From positions 710,099 to 774,098 of the forward strand of contig NZ_SNYI01000002.1 of NCBI RefSeq assembly GCF_004362865.1: DNA of 64,000 nt, read 5' to 3'. The stretch's first letter is position 1, and each line of letters opens with the position of its first letter. A program made the position numbers and the translations under genes. The notes under the pieces were generated by a model. It ran no database searches, had not been told where the DNA came from, and saw nothing but the letters and a program-made list of their open reading frames with translations. Shown here one piece after another: positions 7,882 through 16,529 of this stretch. Origin of the DNA: Zeaxanthinibacter enoshimensis (GTDB lineage: Bacteria; Bacteroidota; Bacteroidia; Flavobacteriales; Flavobacteriaceae).

Positions 7882-10140
7882 TTACCCCACAATTGGTGGT
7901 TTATCCGTAATAAACGGCTGATGATAATGTCTTCTGCCGGTCGCTTTGTACAAGGCATTAGCTAAAGCACCCATAACAGGAGGGAAGGGAGGTTCACCCA
8001 GGCCGGTCGGGTCAATTCCGTTATCCACGAAGTAAGTTTCGATTTCCCTTGGGGCTTCACTGTGCCTGATCAACCGGTACTTGTCAAAATTTGTCTGTTC
8101 AGGGGCTCCGTCCTTAAAGGTAATGGCGCTGTACATCGCATGTCCTATACCATCTACCACGCCACCTTCGGCTAAATTCTTCGCAGCATCCGGGTTGACC
8201 ACGATACCACAATCTATGGCGGTAGTGACCTTTTGTACTACCGGCTTATCATTCTCCATGGCGATATCCAGAACCTGGGCCACATAACTGTTGTGGCAGA
8301 AATAAGCGGAGACCCCGCGATGCATATCCCGGGAGGTATTCCAGTTCGATTTTTCCCTTACAAGTTCCAGTACCCCGGCATAGCGTGCAGGATCATAATC
8401 GTTATTTTCGCCAACTGGATCTTCCTGTGCTTTTTTCAATAGTTCTAACCTGAATTCGATAGGATCCTTCCCTGCCGCTTCAGCCACTTCGTCAAGAAAT
8501 GACTGTTCGGCCCCGGCGATGAAATTAGATCTCGGTGCCCTGAAAGCACCGGTAGTAATATTGGATTCTATTGTCCAGTCTTCCGCCAGGTAATTATCCA
8601 ATGCGCCGGCCGGGAACCGGTTGGCAAACAACGGACTTTCGGGGATGCCACCGGTCTTCACATGTAGTGCTGTCAGATTGTTATCGGCATCAAGTGCAGC
8701 CCGGTACGTGGCATAATAGGCAGGCCTGTAAGTGCCCTGAGACATATCATCTTCCCGGCTGTATACCAGTTTTACTGGGGCTTTTGCTTTTTGGGAAATG
8801 GCTGCGGCTTCGATCATAAAGTGTCCATAAAGCCTGCGACCAAATCCACCTCCCTGCCGGGTCATATTAATATCGATATTTTCCAGTGGGAGTCCTAGGA
8901 GTTCGGCAATAGCTGGTTCCATCCATTCAGGAGTCTGGGTAGGGCCCAGCAGTTCTGCATGGTCTTCTGTGACATGTGCAAAGAAGTTCATCGGCTCCAT
9001 AGTATTGTGTGCAAGGAAGGGACAGGTATAACTTCTTTCTATAATTTTAGCGGCATTTTTAAAAGCTGCTTCGGGCTTTCCATCTTTACGGACGACTCTT
9101 CCTTTTTTGGAATTCAGCTCTTCCATTTGCTGGCGATGGCTGGCAGTACTTTCCAGTCCGGCCGGGTAATTGACTTTCATATCGTTCCCGAACATCGACA
9201 TTTCTACCGAAGTACTGGGGGCCTTCTCCCATTCAATATTTAATGCTTTTTTAGCCTGCATGACCTCCCAGGTGCTTTCTCCTACAACGGCGACAACCGA
9301 ATTAAAAGCGGTATGGTGAAAGGCACTGCGTTTAAAATCGTCATCAAATAGTTTTATCGCAAAAACATCACGAATGCCGGGCATTTTTTTAGCTGCTTCA
9401 GCATCAAGTGATTTTAACTGCATTCCAAAAGCAGGGGGGTGCGCCAGGGTAGCGATCAGCATTCCTTCTCTTTGAACATCTATCCCAAATAAGGGCTGTC
9501 CTGTGACAATTTTTTTCCCGTCGACATTCTTCCTGGACGATCCGATGATCGAGAATTCGGACCTGTCTTTCAGTTCAACCTCCTCCGGCACTTCTTCAAG
9601 GGAGGCAGCCGAAGCCATTTCCCCGTATCCTGCAGATTTTCCGCTGGCCTCATGGGAAAGCACCCCTGATTTGGCTTCTATTTCATCTACAGGGACCTGC
9701 CAGGCCTTAGCGGCTGCTTCTTTCAGCATATGCCTCGCCGTGGCACCGGCCATTCTCAGGTTCTGCCAGGAACTGCTGATAGACCTGCTGCCGCCGGCTA
9801 CCTGCCAACTGTAGAGATTGGTATTAAGAGGAGCCTGTTCCACGATCACATCATTCCAGTCGACCTCGAGCTCATCAGCAACGATCATGGGCATTGAGGT
9901 TTTAACATTCTGCCCGATCTCCGGGTTAGGAGACATAATGGTAACCAGGCCATTTTCACCTATTTTGAGGTAGCCATTAATCTCGAACCACTCCTTGGGC
10001 ATGTCTCTTACGGCCATTGTTTCTGCCTGTCCCTGCTTGCAGGAATTCAGGAAACTGAATCCAAGAACCAGTCCACCGCCGGCAAGGCTGGTATTCCTAA
10101 TAAATGCCCTTCGTCCGATATGTGTTTTAATTAATGTCAT
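7882..10140 (-). CDS. Molybdopterin-binding subunit of a xanthine oxidase-family hydroxylase (IorB-like)
   Basis: The large subunit (752 residues) of a molybdenum hydroxylase of the isoquinoline 1-oxidoreductase / aldehyde oxidase type. It starts with a Tat signal (Arg10-Arg11, RRAFIRNTSLAGGG) followed by a lipobox-like FLNSC with Cys34, so it is probably a periplasmic, perhaps lipid-anchored enzyme. Molybdopterin motifs include QGGGFGRR and AFRAPRS, and the catalytic Glu is in TGLGEPP near residue 716. The [2Fe-2S] subunit is encoded 21 bp upstream and would be co-exported with it. The usual third partner, a c-type cytochrome, is not present. Such enzymes hydroxylate N-heterocycles or oxidise aldehydes with water as the oxygen source; the real substrate is unknown. 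It is the last gene of the AraC-linked cluster. Confidence 0.88.
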   Translation of the reverse strand: MTLIKTHIGRRAFIRNTSLAGGGLVLGFSFLNSCKQGQAETMAVRDMPKEWFEINGYLKIGENGLVTIMSPNPEIGQNVKTSMPMIVADELEVDWNDVIVEQAPLNTNLYSWQVAGGSRSISSSWQNLRMAGATARHMLKEAAAKAWQVPVDEIEAKSGVLSHEASGKSAGYGEMASAASLEEVPEEVELKDRSEFSIIGSSRKNVDGKKIVTGQPLFGIDVQREGMLIATLAHPPAFGMQLKSLDAEAAKKMPGIRDVFAIKLFDDDFKRSAFHHTAFNSVVAVVGESTWEVMQAKKALNIEWEKAPSTSVEMSMFGNDMKVNYPAGLESTASHRQQMEELNSKKGRVVRKDGKPEAAFKNAAKIIERSYTCPFLAHNTMEPMNFFAHVTEDHAELLGPTQTPEWMEPAIAELLGLPLENIDINMTRQGGGFGRRLYGHFMIEAAAISQKAKAPVKLVYSREDDMSQGTYRPAYYATYRAALDADNNLTALHVKTGGIPESPLFANRFPAGALDNYLAEDWTIESNITTGAFRAPRSNFIAGAEQSFLDEVAEAAGKDPIEFRLELLKKAQEDPVGENNDYDPARYAGVLELVREKSNWNTSRDMHRGVSAYFCHNSYVAQVLDIAMENDKPVVQKVTTAIDCGIVVNPDAAKNLAEGGVVDGIGHAMYSAITFKDGAPEQTNFDKYRLIRHSEAPREIETYFVDNGIDPTGLGEPPFPPVMGALANALYKATGRRHYHQPFITDKPPIVG

Positions 10141-10161
10141 GATGGTTGTTTTTTAAGTGGA

Positions 10162-10623
10162 TCAGGATAGGTTCCCGGCAGCTGTTTTGATAGCTTTTTT
10201 GATACGGGTATAGGTGCCGCAGCGACAAATGTTTCCATCCATGGCGGTGTCAATCTCGGAGTCTGTAGGACTGGGATTTCTTTTTAACAGGGCACTGGCA
10301 GACATGATCTGCCCGGCCTGGCAGTAGCCGCATTGGGGAACATCAATCTCCAGCCAGGCTTGCTGTACCGGGTGGTCCCCGTTTTCTGATAAGCCTTCTA
10401 TGGTGGTGATCTTCTTGTCTCCAACTGCCGAAACAGGAATTTGGCAGGATCTGACAGCGGTGTCGTCCAGATGAACGGTACAGGCGCCGCATTGCGCGAT
10501 CCCACATCCGTATTTTGTGCCGACCAGTTTCACATGGTCTCGCAATACCCAGAGCATGGGTGTTGAGGGATCAACGTCCACTTCCCGGGATTTCCCGTTG
10601 ATGTTTAAGGTGTAGTTTGCCAT
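10162..10623 (-). CDS. [2Fe-2S] subunit of a molybdenum hydroxylase (IorA-like)
   Basis: A protein of 153 residues with both iron-sulfur clusters of the small subunit of xanthine oxidase-family enzymes: a plant-ferredoxin type site (Cys40, Cys45, Cys48, Cys60) and the C-terminal four-helix site (Cys98, Cys101, Cys133, Cys135 in ICRCGTY). It passes electrons from the molybdenum centre of the following gene product to an outside acceptor. It has no signal peptide of its own, as expected if it is exported folded together with the Tat-bearing large subunit. A 99-bp gap separates it from the flavodoxin gene upstream, and I found no clear promoter or operator there, so it may be read through from the main operon. 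Confidence 0.9.
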   Translation of the reverse strand: MANYTLNINGKSREVDVDPSTPMLWVLRDHVKLVGTKYGCGIAQCGACTVHLDDTAVRSCQIPVSAVGDKKITTIEGLSENGDHPVQQAWLEIDVPQCGYCQAGQIMSASALLKRNPSPTDSEIDTAMDGNICRCGTYTRIKKAIKTAAGNLS

Positions 10624-10722
10624 GGTTGTAATTGTTTCTATTAAATTATGAATTTTTCTTAAAGGTCAGCGCAGATAAGCTATTGAATTTGAGGTAAATA
10701 ATGTTAAATTATTTCATGAGTA

Positions 10723-11322
10723 TTACCTCGGGATACCAGGACTGATTTCAGCCAGCCATGCCTGTACCAGCTTCCTGGCCTGTTCTCTTTTCTCATCTTT
10801 AATTGCCAGCAAAATTCCATCGCGTTCTACACCCCCTTTTATTTGGAAGCCTTTAAGGATTTTGCAGTCCACACAAAGTTCATTTACCGTCCTGAAACTA
10901 CTGCCAACACCATAACCGGCGTTTGTATTAAAGGGAACCACCGTTTTCCCTCCTAGATCGTTATTAACCAAAAAGGATTTCACAGGAGGTGGTAACTGCA
11001 TGCCCCAGGTGGGAAATCCAATAAAAATGGTGGAATACTTATCCAAATCTATCCTGGTTTTCAGGGGAGGTAAGTAACCAGTGGCATTTTCCCTTGCTAC
11101 CTGCTTTACGATGGCATCGTAGTCCTCGGGGTAGGGCGTCTCTAATTCAATGGCCACGAGATCTCCACCCAACTGTTCCTGTATAAGTTCTGCTATTGCT
11201 TTAGTATTATTGGTACGAGACAGGTAAACGATCAGAATATCTTCTGAGATTACCCCTTTGTTCTGTGCGAAAAAAGAGATAGTGACCAATAAGTATATCA
11301 GAAAATGGATCTTCTTCAGCAC
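10723..11322 (-). CDS. Exported flavodoxin
   Basis: A protein of 199 residues: an N-terminal signal peptide (hydrophobic stretch 5-18, then AQN) and a flavodoxin domain. The FMN phosphate loop is visible as LSRTNNTKAIAE, followed by GFPTWGMQLPPPVKSFL, which flanks the isoalloxazine ring. Flavodoxins of this subfamily often occur beside AraC regulators, cupins and CMD proteins in Bacteroidota. An exported flavodoxin is unusual because FMN and the usual reductases are cytoplasmic; it might carry electrons to or from the molybdenum hydroxylase encoded next, but this is inference. The start is 7 bp after the stop of the NTF2-like gene, within one operon. Confidence 0.8.
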   Translation of the reverse strand: MLKKIHFLIYLLVTISFFAQNKGVISEDILIVYLSRTNNTKAIAELIQEQLGGDLVAIELETPYPEDYDAIVKQVARENATGYLPPLKTRIDLDKYSTIFIGFPTWGMQLPPPVKSFLVNNDLGGKTVVPFNTNAGYGVGSSFRTVNELCVDCKILKGFQIKGGVERDGILLAIKDEKREQARKLVQAWLAEISPGIPR

Positions 11323-11329
11323 GTGTATA

Positions 11330-11782
11330 TCATTCGCTGGTTTGAAGGATTTTGCTGAAGGTCAGGTCGGCCAATTTCCATGTGCCATTTTCCTTTACAT
11401 AGACCTCCGTAACCATAAAAGGGTTGGTTACTTCATTATTACCCACGACAGCCAACAAAGTAATTCGATTCCAAAGAATAGCGGTCTTGTCATTCAACAC
11501 TTCTACCATGGTCTCATGGATCTCCGCCTTTTTATAATGTATTCCACCACTTCGGATGATGTCCACTTCCCGGTCCTTTCCCCAGGTACCGCCCATGTGT
11601 ACGAATTTTGCCTTATCATGAAACAGTTCGGCAAGCTTGTCCGCATCCTTGTCGGCCATCCATTGCCATTTTTGGGCGGAGAGTTCTTTGATTTCCTGTT
11701 CAATGTCCGTGGATTGCGCCATAGCGACTGTTATGCTTAAAAAAGCCATAAGGGCACCTAAAATCAGGTTTTTATTCATCAT
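11330..11782 (-). CDS. Exported NTF2/SnoaL-like protein
   Basis: A protein of 150 residues: a signal peptide (1-22, ending MAQS) and a single NTF2-like cone domain (QKWQWMADKDADKLAELF, KFVHMGG, LWNRITLLA, TWKLADLTF). This fold serves as a small ligand pocket in isomerases, cyclases and polyketide tailoring enzymes, and also in non-catalytic binding proteins. It is closely related to the NTF2-like domain encoded just upstream, so the two arose by tandem duplication. The function within the cluster is unknown. Confidence 0.75.
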   Translation of the reverse strand: MMNKNLILGALMAFLSITVAMAQSTDIEQEIKELSAQKWQWMADKDADKLAELFHDKAKFVHMGGTWGKDREVDIIRSGGIHYKKAEIHETMVEVLNDKTAILWNRITLLAVVGNNEVTNPFMVTEVYVKENGTWKLADLTFSKILQTSE

Positions 11783-11794
11783 AGTGTTTTTTAA

Positions 11795-12121
11795 TTAATG
11801 TTCAATTTCATGGGTGTCCCGTACACTGCTGAAGGTCAGGTCCAGTAATTTCCAATCTTCACCTTCCTTTCGATAGAATTCCGTTACGGTAAACTCGTTC
11901 TCAACATCATTTCCCCTTACGTTGGCCGTGAGCGTGATCCGGTTCCAGAGTACGGCAGTGTCATCTCCGAAAATCTCTACTGCAACATCATGCACCTCTG
12001 CATTTTTATACCAGATACTACCGGATTCAATAATTTCCAATTCCCTTTCCTTTTTCCAGGATCCGCTCATGTGCACAAACTTTGACTTATCGTGGAAAAA
12101 GTACAGCCAAGCTATCGACAT
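11795..12121 (-). CDS. NTF2-like domain, C-terminal part of a frameshifted cupin-NTF2 protein
   Basis: A frame of 108 codons that carries most of an NTF2-like domain (KFVHMSGSW, LWNRITLTANV, DWKLLDLTF). It lacks a signal peptide and a proper start because its first strands are encoded in the other frame, at the end of the upstream cupin reading frame (SKQKWQWMADKNVDSLA). With the frame restored the gene would encode one exported protein of 291 residues, cupin followed by NTF2. The domain is more than half identical by eye to the neighbouring 150-residue NTF2 protein. Confidence 0.7.
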   Translation of the reverse strand: MSIAWLYFFHDKSKFVHMSGSWKKERELEIIESGSIWYKNAEVHDVAVEIFGDDTAVLWNRITLTANVRGNDVENEFTVTEFYRKEGEDWKLLDLTFSSVRDTHEIEH

Positions 12122-12671
12122 TTTTATCCGCCATCCACTGCCATTTCTGTTTGGACAAATTCTTGATTTTTTCTTTTACGCCTGCACTTCTCTCTTCGGG
12201 TACCGGAATGGCATTATAGGCTTCGTCAGTCAATTTCTCCGTCCATTGCGTAGGTGCATTCCCACTGATGGCTAAATATGTAACCGGGCTGTTTGGAGCT
12301 GCTCCGTGCCAGTGCTCCACACCAGGTAGGCATTTGACCACATCGCCAGCGCGAACCACCTGTACCTCTTTTCCTTTTTCCTGATAATATCCTACTCCAT
12401 GGGTGATCAATAATTGCTGCCCTTTGGGATGCAGGTGCCAGTCCAGCTTTGCCCCGGGGGCGGATACCGCCTGGGCAACATTCCAGTCAAAAGTGTCATC
12501 AGCATCAATTAAATGGCTAAGCCAGATATCGCCGGTATGGTGAACGTTCGGGGCTTTTATACCCCTGGGAAAAATGGATTCCTGGGCCAGTAAGGATTGA
12601 CCGATTGCTATTAATAATATCAAGAAATAAGATATTCTTTTCATTTGCTTCATTTTTAATTTATACAACAT
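12087..12671 (-). CDS. Exported cupin, N-terminal part of a frameshifted cupin-NTF2 protein
   Basis: A frame of 194 codons: a signal peptide (hydrophobic 13-27, ending LLAQ) and a cupin domain with the metal motif WHLHPKGQ and the second motif EHWHGA, joined by GDVVKCLPG. The frame then enters an NTF2-like domain and ends at a shift after DSLAVLF. Cupins of this type (WHxHPxGQ) are relatives of cupin hydroxynitrile lyases and are often found beside CMD proteins; they bind Mn, Fe or similar metals. The start codon is one base after the stop of the alpha/beta hydrolase gene, so the two are probably translationally coupled; Met7 or Met10 are alternative starts. A paralogous cupin is encoded two genes upstream. 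Confidence 0.75.
   Translation of the reverse strand: MLYKLKMKQMKRISYFLILLIAIGQSLLAQESIFPRGIKAPNVHHTGDIWLSHLIDADDTFDWNVAQAVSAPGAKLDWHLHPKGQQLLITHGVGYYQEKGKEVQVVRAGDVVKCLPGVEHWHGAAPNSPVTYLAISGNAPTQWTEKLTDEAYNAIPVPEERSAGVKEKIKNLSKQKWQWMADKNVDSLAVLFPR
12096..12100 (-). other. Frameshift point in the cupin-NTF2 gene
   Basis: On the coding (minus) strand there is a run of five T. With four T, the cupin frame would read straight on from DSLAVLF into HDKSKFVHM. Alignment with the paralogue encoded at 11330-11782 (DKLAELFHDKAKFVHM) fixes the break at this run. A sequencing error or a very recent mutation would both explain it. Confidence 0.85.
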
Positions 12672-12672
12672 T

Positions 12673-13791
12673 TTAATGCTTATCGAGCCCCTTTTCCTTC
12701 AACCAACCGGACAACAGCTCAGCCACTTCTTGATTATTCAGATCCGACATAGGGAAATGGGTATTACCTTTAAGACCGACATCCGGAAGTTGCACCAGGG
12801 TCACATCACCACCGTGTTTATTGACGGTATCCCTCCATAATTTGGCCATGGTGACCGCAGCGCGCCATTGTTCCTGTGCCGGGTTTTCCACGGGTTCATT
12901 AGGAATATTATCGCCGTAATAGATTACGATGGGTATTTCGGTCAGTTTTTTAAAATCGCGTAGTGGTACTCCTCTGGCACTCAATGCACCTCCCATATAC
13001 GGAATGGTTTCCGGCACCTCGCCCTCGGGAAATACAAAATTACTTCCGGGCTCATAAGATACAATTGCCTTGATATTCGGGGTTTTAATTGCGGTCATCC
13101 ATCCCTGCCCTCCGCTGTGGGAGTGGGTTACCAGGATACCCTCGCCGATTTTATCGAAGAGTGCGGATACTGCGTCAATGTTAACATTAATGTCCAGCGG
13201 ACCCGTATCAGGAGTAATTTGCCTAAAATACTGGTTTAGTGCTTCCGGATCCTTAGAAAACTGGACGTCCGGATAGAATTCCGTACCCATACCCAACCTG
13301 AAAATACCAAACCAAAGCTGGTCATCTGTCGAAGCATTAATGGTTGTGGGTTCTGTACTCCGTCCGGAAAGACCTCTTCGAGGCTGGTCCAGCAAATAGA
13401 CCGGGAAACCACGACGTAAAAATATACTTTGAAAACCTTCCCTGCCATCAGGGGTGGTCTGCCAGGTACGCATAGACTGGCCATAGCCGTGCCAGAAAAC
13501 CATGGGCAATTCATTAGCATTTACTGGTATTTGGTAGAGGACCGTGGCGTGGTCGCCGTGAAGGGTCTGTCCTTCTGTGCTTTGATCCGCGGGGTTGAAT
13601 GCCCCATGGGCAATAGGGTCAAAGCTACCGGGGCTGGTCTTTACCTTACCCCCAACTGCAAAGCTGCCTTGTTCATGTATGCTGATGGGTTGTGTTTGGG
13701 CATTTCCCAAGAACACGCACAATAATAATGCGCCAAACGCAATGGCCCGTTTTTTTTGTTGTACCGGGGTGTTGTACCTGTTCTTTTTCAT
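12673..13791 (-). CDS. Exported alpha/beta hydrolase (esterase-like)
   Basis: A protein of 372 residues with a signal peptide (1-32, ending GNAQ). The alpha/beta hydrolase fold is shown by FWHGYGQSMRTW (oxyanion region), DQPRRGLSGRS, the nucleophile Ser in VTHSHSGGQG, and a C-terminal stretch GLKGNTHFPMSDL holding the likely catalytic His. It resembles periplasmic esterases that occur near cupin and CMD genes. The substrate is unknown; an ester or lactone fits the neighbouring enzymes. It lies in the middle of the operon, 18 bp after the cupin lipoprotein gene and 1 bp before the next cupin gene. Confidence 0.8.
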   Translation of the reverse strand: MKKNRYNTPVQQKKRAIAFGALLLCVFLGNAQTQPISIHEQGSFAVGGKVKTSPGSFDPIAHGAFNPADQSTEGQTLHGDHATVLYQIPVNANELPMVFWHGYGQSMRTWQTTPDGREGFQSIFLRRGFPVYLLDQPRRGLSGRSTEPTTINASTDDQLWFGIFRLGMGTEFYPDVQFSKDPEALNQYFRQITPDTGPLDINVNIDAVSALFDKIGEGILVTHSHSGGQGWMTAIKTPNIKAIVSYEPGSNFVFPEGEVPETIPYMGGALSARGVPLRDFKKLTEIPIVIYYGDNIPNEPVENPAQEQWRAAVTMAKLWRDTVNKHGGDVTLVQLPDVGLKGNTHFPMSDLNNQEVAELLSGWLKEKGLDKH

Positions 13792-13809
13792 TGCGGGAAT
13801 TAATTTTAT

Positions 13810-14301
13810 TTAATCTTTGGTATGATCTGATCTGTATTGCTCGTCCGTAACAGCCTCCAGCCATTCAGTGGGTCCGCTTACCCGGCTGGTGATGGCTAAT
13901 TGAACAAATTCCGAATCAGGACCGGCGCCGTGCCAATGAGGGAGGTTTGCCGGGCACTTTACGACATCTCCTTTACGAAGTATCCTCTTTTTGCTACCTT
14001 TTTCCTGGTAATATCCTGTACCCTCTAGAGCCAGGATAATTTGCCCGTTGGGATGGGAATGCCAGTTTGTACGGGCTCCGGGGGCAAAGGTTACATTGCC
14101 AACGGAATTCCGATTAATGCTATCGGCAGTAATAAGCATTTGTACCCAGGCATCACCTACGAAATTACTATTGGTAATTTTTTCTCCTTTCGGAAAGATC
14201 TCGGTCGTGTCATTTTCGGCCAGGTTTGCATCTTCTTCTTGTTTACAGGAGATGAGCATCATAGCGATTAGGGCGACAGGTAACAGTAATTTGCTTCTCA
14301 T
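13810..14301 (-). CDS. Cupin lipoprotein
   Basis: A protein of 163 residues with a lipoprotein signal; the modified Cys is residue 19 (MLISC). One cupin barrel follows with metal ligands His81, His83 and Gln87 (WHSHPNGQ) and His122/His124 (PHWHGAG). It is a clear paralogue of the cupin domain encoded at 12087-12671: both share FPxG, GYYQEKG, GDVVKC and a WLEAVTDEQY-like end. The enzyme activity is unknown; relatives include cupin hydroxynitrile lyases. It sits in the periplasm, tethered to a membrane, between the CMD protein and the alpha/beta hydrolase in the same operon. Confidence 0.82.
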   Translation of the reverse strand: MRSKLLLPVALIAMMLISCKQEEDANLAENDTTEIFPKGEKITNSNFVGDAWVQMLITADSINRNSVGNVTFAPGARTNWHSHPNGQIILALEGTGYYQEKGSKKRILRKGDVVKCPANLPHWHGAGPDSEFVQLAITSRVSGPTEWLEAVTDEQYRSDHTKD

Positions 14302-14317
14302 AAAACGAGGCTTAAAA

Positions 14318-15046
14318 TTATTTTAATAAAGAGCTTAAGACTTCCCGGGCCGATTGGATCTTCTCTTTCTCCAGGTGTTGCTCAAGTAAGTTTATTGCTT
14401 CTTCTAATTGATAAGGAGTAAGCCCCTGTATCAGACATATATTCATATGGGAGCGCAACATGGGTTCCACCCCACCTATGGTCATCAAAACAGAAATGGT
14501 GACTAGTTCTCTTTGCTGGTAATTCAGCACATCTCGATCAAAAATATCGGCAAATAGATGTTCTTTTAAAAAGACTTCGATGATAGGAGCAAATTGTGCA
14601 TAATCAGTACCAGGGCCATCCAGTTTTGTCTTTAATAAGGCTTCCAGATTGGCTTTTCCCCGCTCATATTTAGTGCGGTCGTCCTGTACAGGTGAGGCCT
14701 CGGCTCCCATTCTATCTTCGATACCCCTGGCTTTCCGTTCCTCCAGGACTTTTATAAAAGTCCGTAAACCTCGCAAACTGCGGGGAAAGCCGCAATAGGC
14801 ATAGAGATGTACCATGACCTCTTTGATCTCGTTTACGGTCATCCCGGTCTCAAGTCCTGTAGTCAGGGCAGCTTCCAGGTCGTCCAGGTCGCCCTTTGCA
14901 GTCAATGAAGCAATGGTTATTAACGAACGTTGTTTACTATCTATTTGGGAGGTGGATTCTGTACCGTCTTGCGCTTTCAAGTTCTCAGAAAACCCAAATA
15001 GCGCTGAAAAGAATAACAGACACAGTATTGGTTTTAGATATTTCAT
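14318..15046 (-). CDS. Exported carboxymuconolactone decarboxylase family protein (two CMD domains)
   Basis: A protein of 242 residues: a signal peptide and two CMD domains. The first (about 40-110) has EVMVHLYAYCGFPRSLRGL with the Cys and Pro typical of the family; the second (about 150-230) has RSHMNICLIQGLTPYQ. CMD proteins decarboxylate gamma-carboxymuconolactone or act as small peroxidases (AhpD type); this one has single Cys residues rather than CxxC, so a peroxidase role is less likely. The start at 15046 gives a clean signal peptide (MKYLKPILCLLFF); an in-frame ATG eight codons upstream is also possible. It is the first gene of the second operon and directly follows an AraC-type operator and promoter. 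Confidence 0.82.
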   Translation of the reverse strand: MKYLKPILCLLFFSALFGFSENLKAQDGTESTSQIDSKQRSLITIASLTAKGDLDDLEAALTTGLETGMTVNEIKEVMVHLYAYCGFPRSLRGLRTFIKVLEERKARGIEDRMGAEASPVQDDRTKYERGKANLEALLKTKLDGPGTDYAQFAPIIEVFLKEHLFADIFDRDVLNYQQRELVTISVLMTIGGVEPMLRSHMNICLIQGLTPYQLEEAINLLEQHLEKEKIQSAREVLSSLLK

Positions 15047-15101
15047 ATGAAATATTTTAAGTCTATTCATCTAATACAAAAGCATAATGCTTGTGCATCC
15101 A

Positions 15102-15167
15102 TAAAAATAAGGATTGTTGAAACCGCTATGTTTACCCTGATTACGGTTTTGTCTACCCTAATTACAG
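15102..15167 (-). promoter_or_regulatory. Predicted AraC operator pair and promoter of the CMD operon
   Basis: Two direct repeats written on the plus strand, TACCCTGATTACGG (15133-15146) and TACCCTAATTACAG (15154-15167), start 21 bp apart, two helical turns. On the minus strand, 23 bp downstream of the proximal repeat, lies a -7-like box TATTTTTA (15109-15102). No -33 element is present, as is common for activator-dependent promoters. The same arrangement with identical spacings occurs upstream of the metallo-hydrolase gene. The rest of the 15047-15333 interval shows nothing further. Confidence 0.75.
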
Positions 15168-15333
15168 ATAATCCTGGTGATATGTCAATTACTGCCTCAT
15201 AGTATAAATATAAAGGTTTACAAAACGCTTATGAAACTAAAAGGGAGTCGCTTCGTTTACTATCTGATTAATTTTAAGACTCATGAATATGAGCTATAAG
15301 ATTAGCAATAAGGTAATTTTTTAGCCTTCAAAC

Positions 15334-16110
15334 TTATTGGTTTTGATTTCCGGTAATTTTCCTCCCTGTCCCTCCAAAACTATAATTCAAGGATACATTC
15401 CAAGTGAAACTTTCTTCAGGTGCAATTTCGGTATCGATTGCCTTGTTCAGAATGGCGGAAAGGGAGAAAGGAAAATCTCTTTTGCCCAGGGTCAGAAAAG
15501 CGACTGTATAAAACCCTTTTAAGGCATCGGTCGTCAGGTAATATACCTGGGGTGATATATTTAAATAGAGGTCATCCGTGATAGAAATATAAGTCAGTGT
15601 CGTATTCAGTACCAAAAAATTAGTGGTTTTAATTCCCGCGTCAAATCCCTGGCCACGTAAATAGTATACACCGAAACTTACCTGCTCGGAAATCTTATAA
15701 TTCGGTACTAATTCGAGCGCAAGGTAACGTCGGGATTCCAGGATGTCTTCGGACTGCCCGTCCCTGAGAACTGAGACTGTTCTGAAATTCAGTGCGGGGT
15801 GAGCTCCGATGCGGAAGGAGAACCGGTCCTTTTCAATGGCTTTGTAACGAAACCAGAATAGGAATGACCAGGGTTTACCTTCAAGGGCAAAACGCATATC
15901 TGGTTCAAAACTCAATCTTCCTTTGGTAGACTTTAAATCGAAAAGCAAAGCCGGATCGCCCAAGGAAAAAGAGGGTACCAAAGAGATACCGTTATGGGTG
16001 ACGCTGGCCGTTCCCCGAAAATCATCAAGGAATTTCCCGCCCTCTTTTTGAGCTTTTCCGATGGCTATCCCCAAAAATAAGAATAGTAGTATGTGTAAAG
16101 TGTTTTTCAT
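15334..16110 (-). CDS. Outer-membrane beta-barrel protein, function unknown
   Basis: A protein of 258 residues with a signal peptide (1-20, ending GKAQ) followed by alternating hydrophobic and polar strands with aromatic girdles (SFLFWFRYKAIE, VSFGVYYLRGQ, LYLNISPQVYYL, SFTWNVSLNYSF). This pattern fits a small outer-membrane barrel of about 8-12 strands. I recognise no named family; it could be a channel for the substrate of the cluster or a structural protein. It is the last gene of the first operon, 9 bp after the NTF2-like lipoprotein gene. Confidence 0.65.
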   Translation of the reverse strand: MKNTLHILLFLFLGIAIGKAQKEGGKFLDDFRGTASVTHNGISLVPSFSLGDPALLFDLKSTKGRLSFEPDMRFALEGKPWSFLFWFRYKAIEKDRFSFRIGAHPALNFRTVSVLRDGQSEDILESRRYLALELVPNYKISEQVSFGVYYLRGQGFDAGIKTTNFLVLNTTLTYISITDDLYLNISPQVYYLTTDALKGFYTVAFLTLGKRDFPFSLSAILNKAIDTEIAPEESFTWNVSLNYSFGGTGRKITGNQNQ

Positions 16111-16119
16111 TTTTACGGC

Positions 16120-16527
16120 TTATCCTGCAAGCTTGGAAAAAACCAATGTCCATTTCGCCAAACCATCGTAAGAACGTGTAACCTCAATACTTTCGATTAC
16201 AACAGTAGGGTTGCCACCGATAAAACGCACCGAATCCGAAACATAGTCATCATTGGCCATTTTTCTTATTACCTCCATCTTAGGATTCTTCATGTTCAGA
16301 TGAAAGCCGTTTATTAAAAGCTTTAGGTTATCGAGGCCAACTTGCCCCCCTCTTGAATGATTTAAAATGTCATCGGCAATGATTCTATCTAGCTTATCAA
16401 CATCCCCGGTTTTAAAAACGCCCATCAATACCGTGTCAGCTTTCATATTGACCTGTTGCACAGAGTTTGAACCATCGCAGGCTGCAAATAAAATACCAAA
16501 TGCAAGCAAAAGAAAATACTTCATCAT
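16120..16527 (-). CDS. NTF2-like (ester cyclase-like) lipoprotein
   Basis: A protein of 135 residues with a lipoprotein signal; the modified Cys is residue 17 (FAACDG). The mature part has the layout of a small NTF2/SnoaL-like domain: helix DTVLMGVFKTGDVDKLDRIIADDILNHS written in parts as DVDKLDRI and ADDILNHS, then GLDNLKLLINGFH and strands ending in WTLVFSK. Related proteins are often labelled nuclear transport factor 2 family. Substrate and activity are unknown. It lies 2 bp after the metallo-hydrolase gene and is surely co-transcribed with it. Confidence 0.65.
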   Translation of the reverse strand: MMKYFLLLAFGILFAACDGSNSVQQVNMKADTVLMGVFKTGDVDKLDRIIADDILNHSRGGQVGLDNLKLLINGFHLNMKNPKMEVIRKMANDDYVSDSVRFIGGNPTVVIESIEVTRSYDGLAKWTLVFSKLAG

Positions 16528-16529
16528 TA

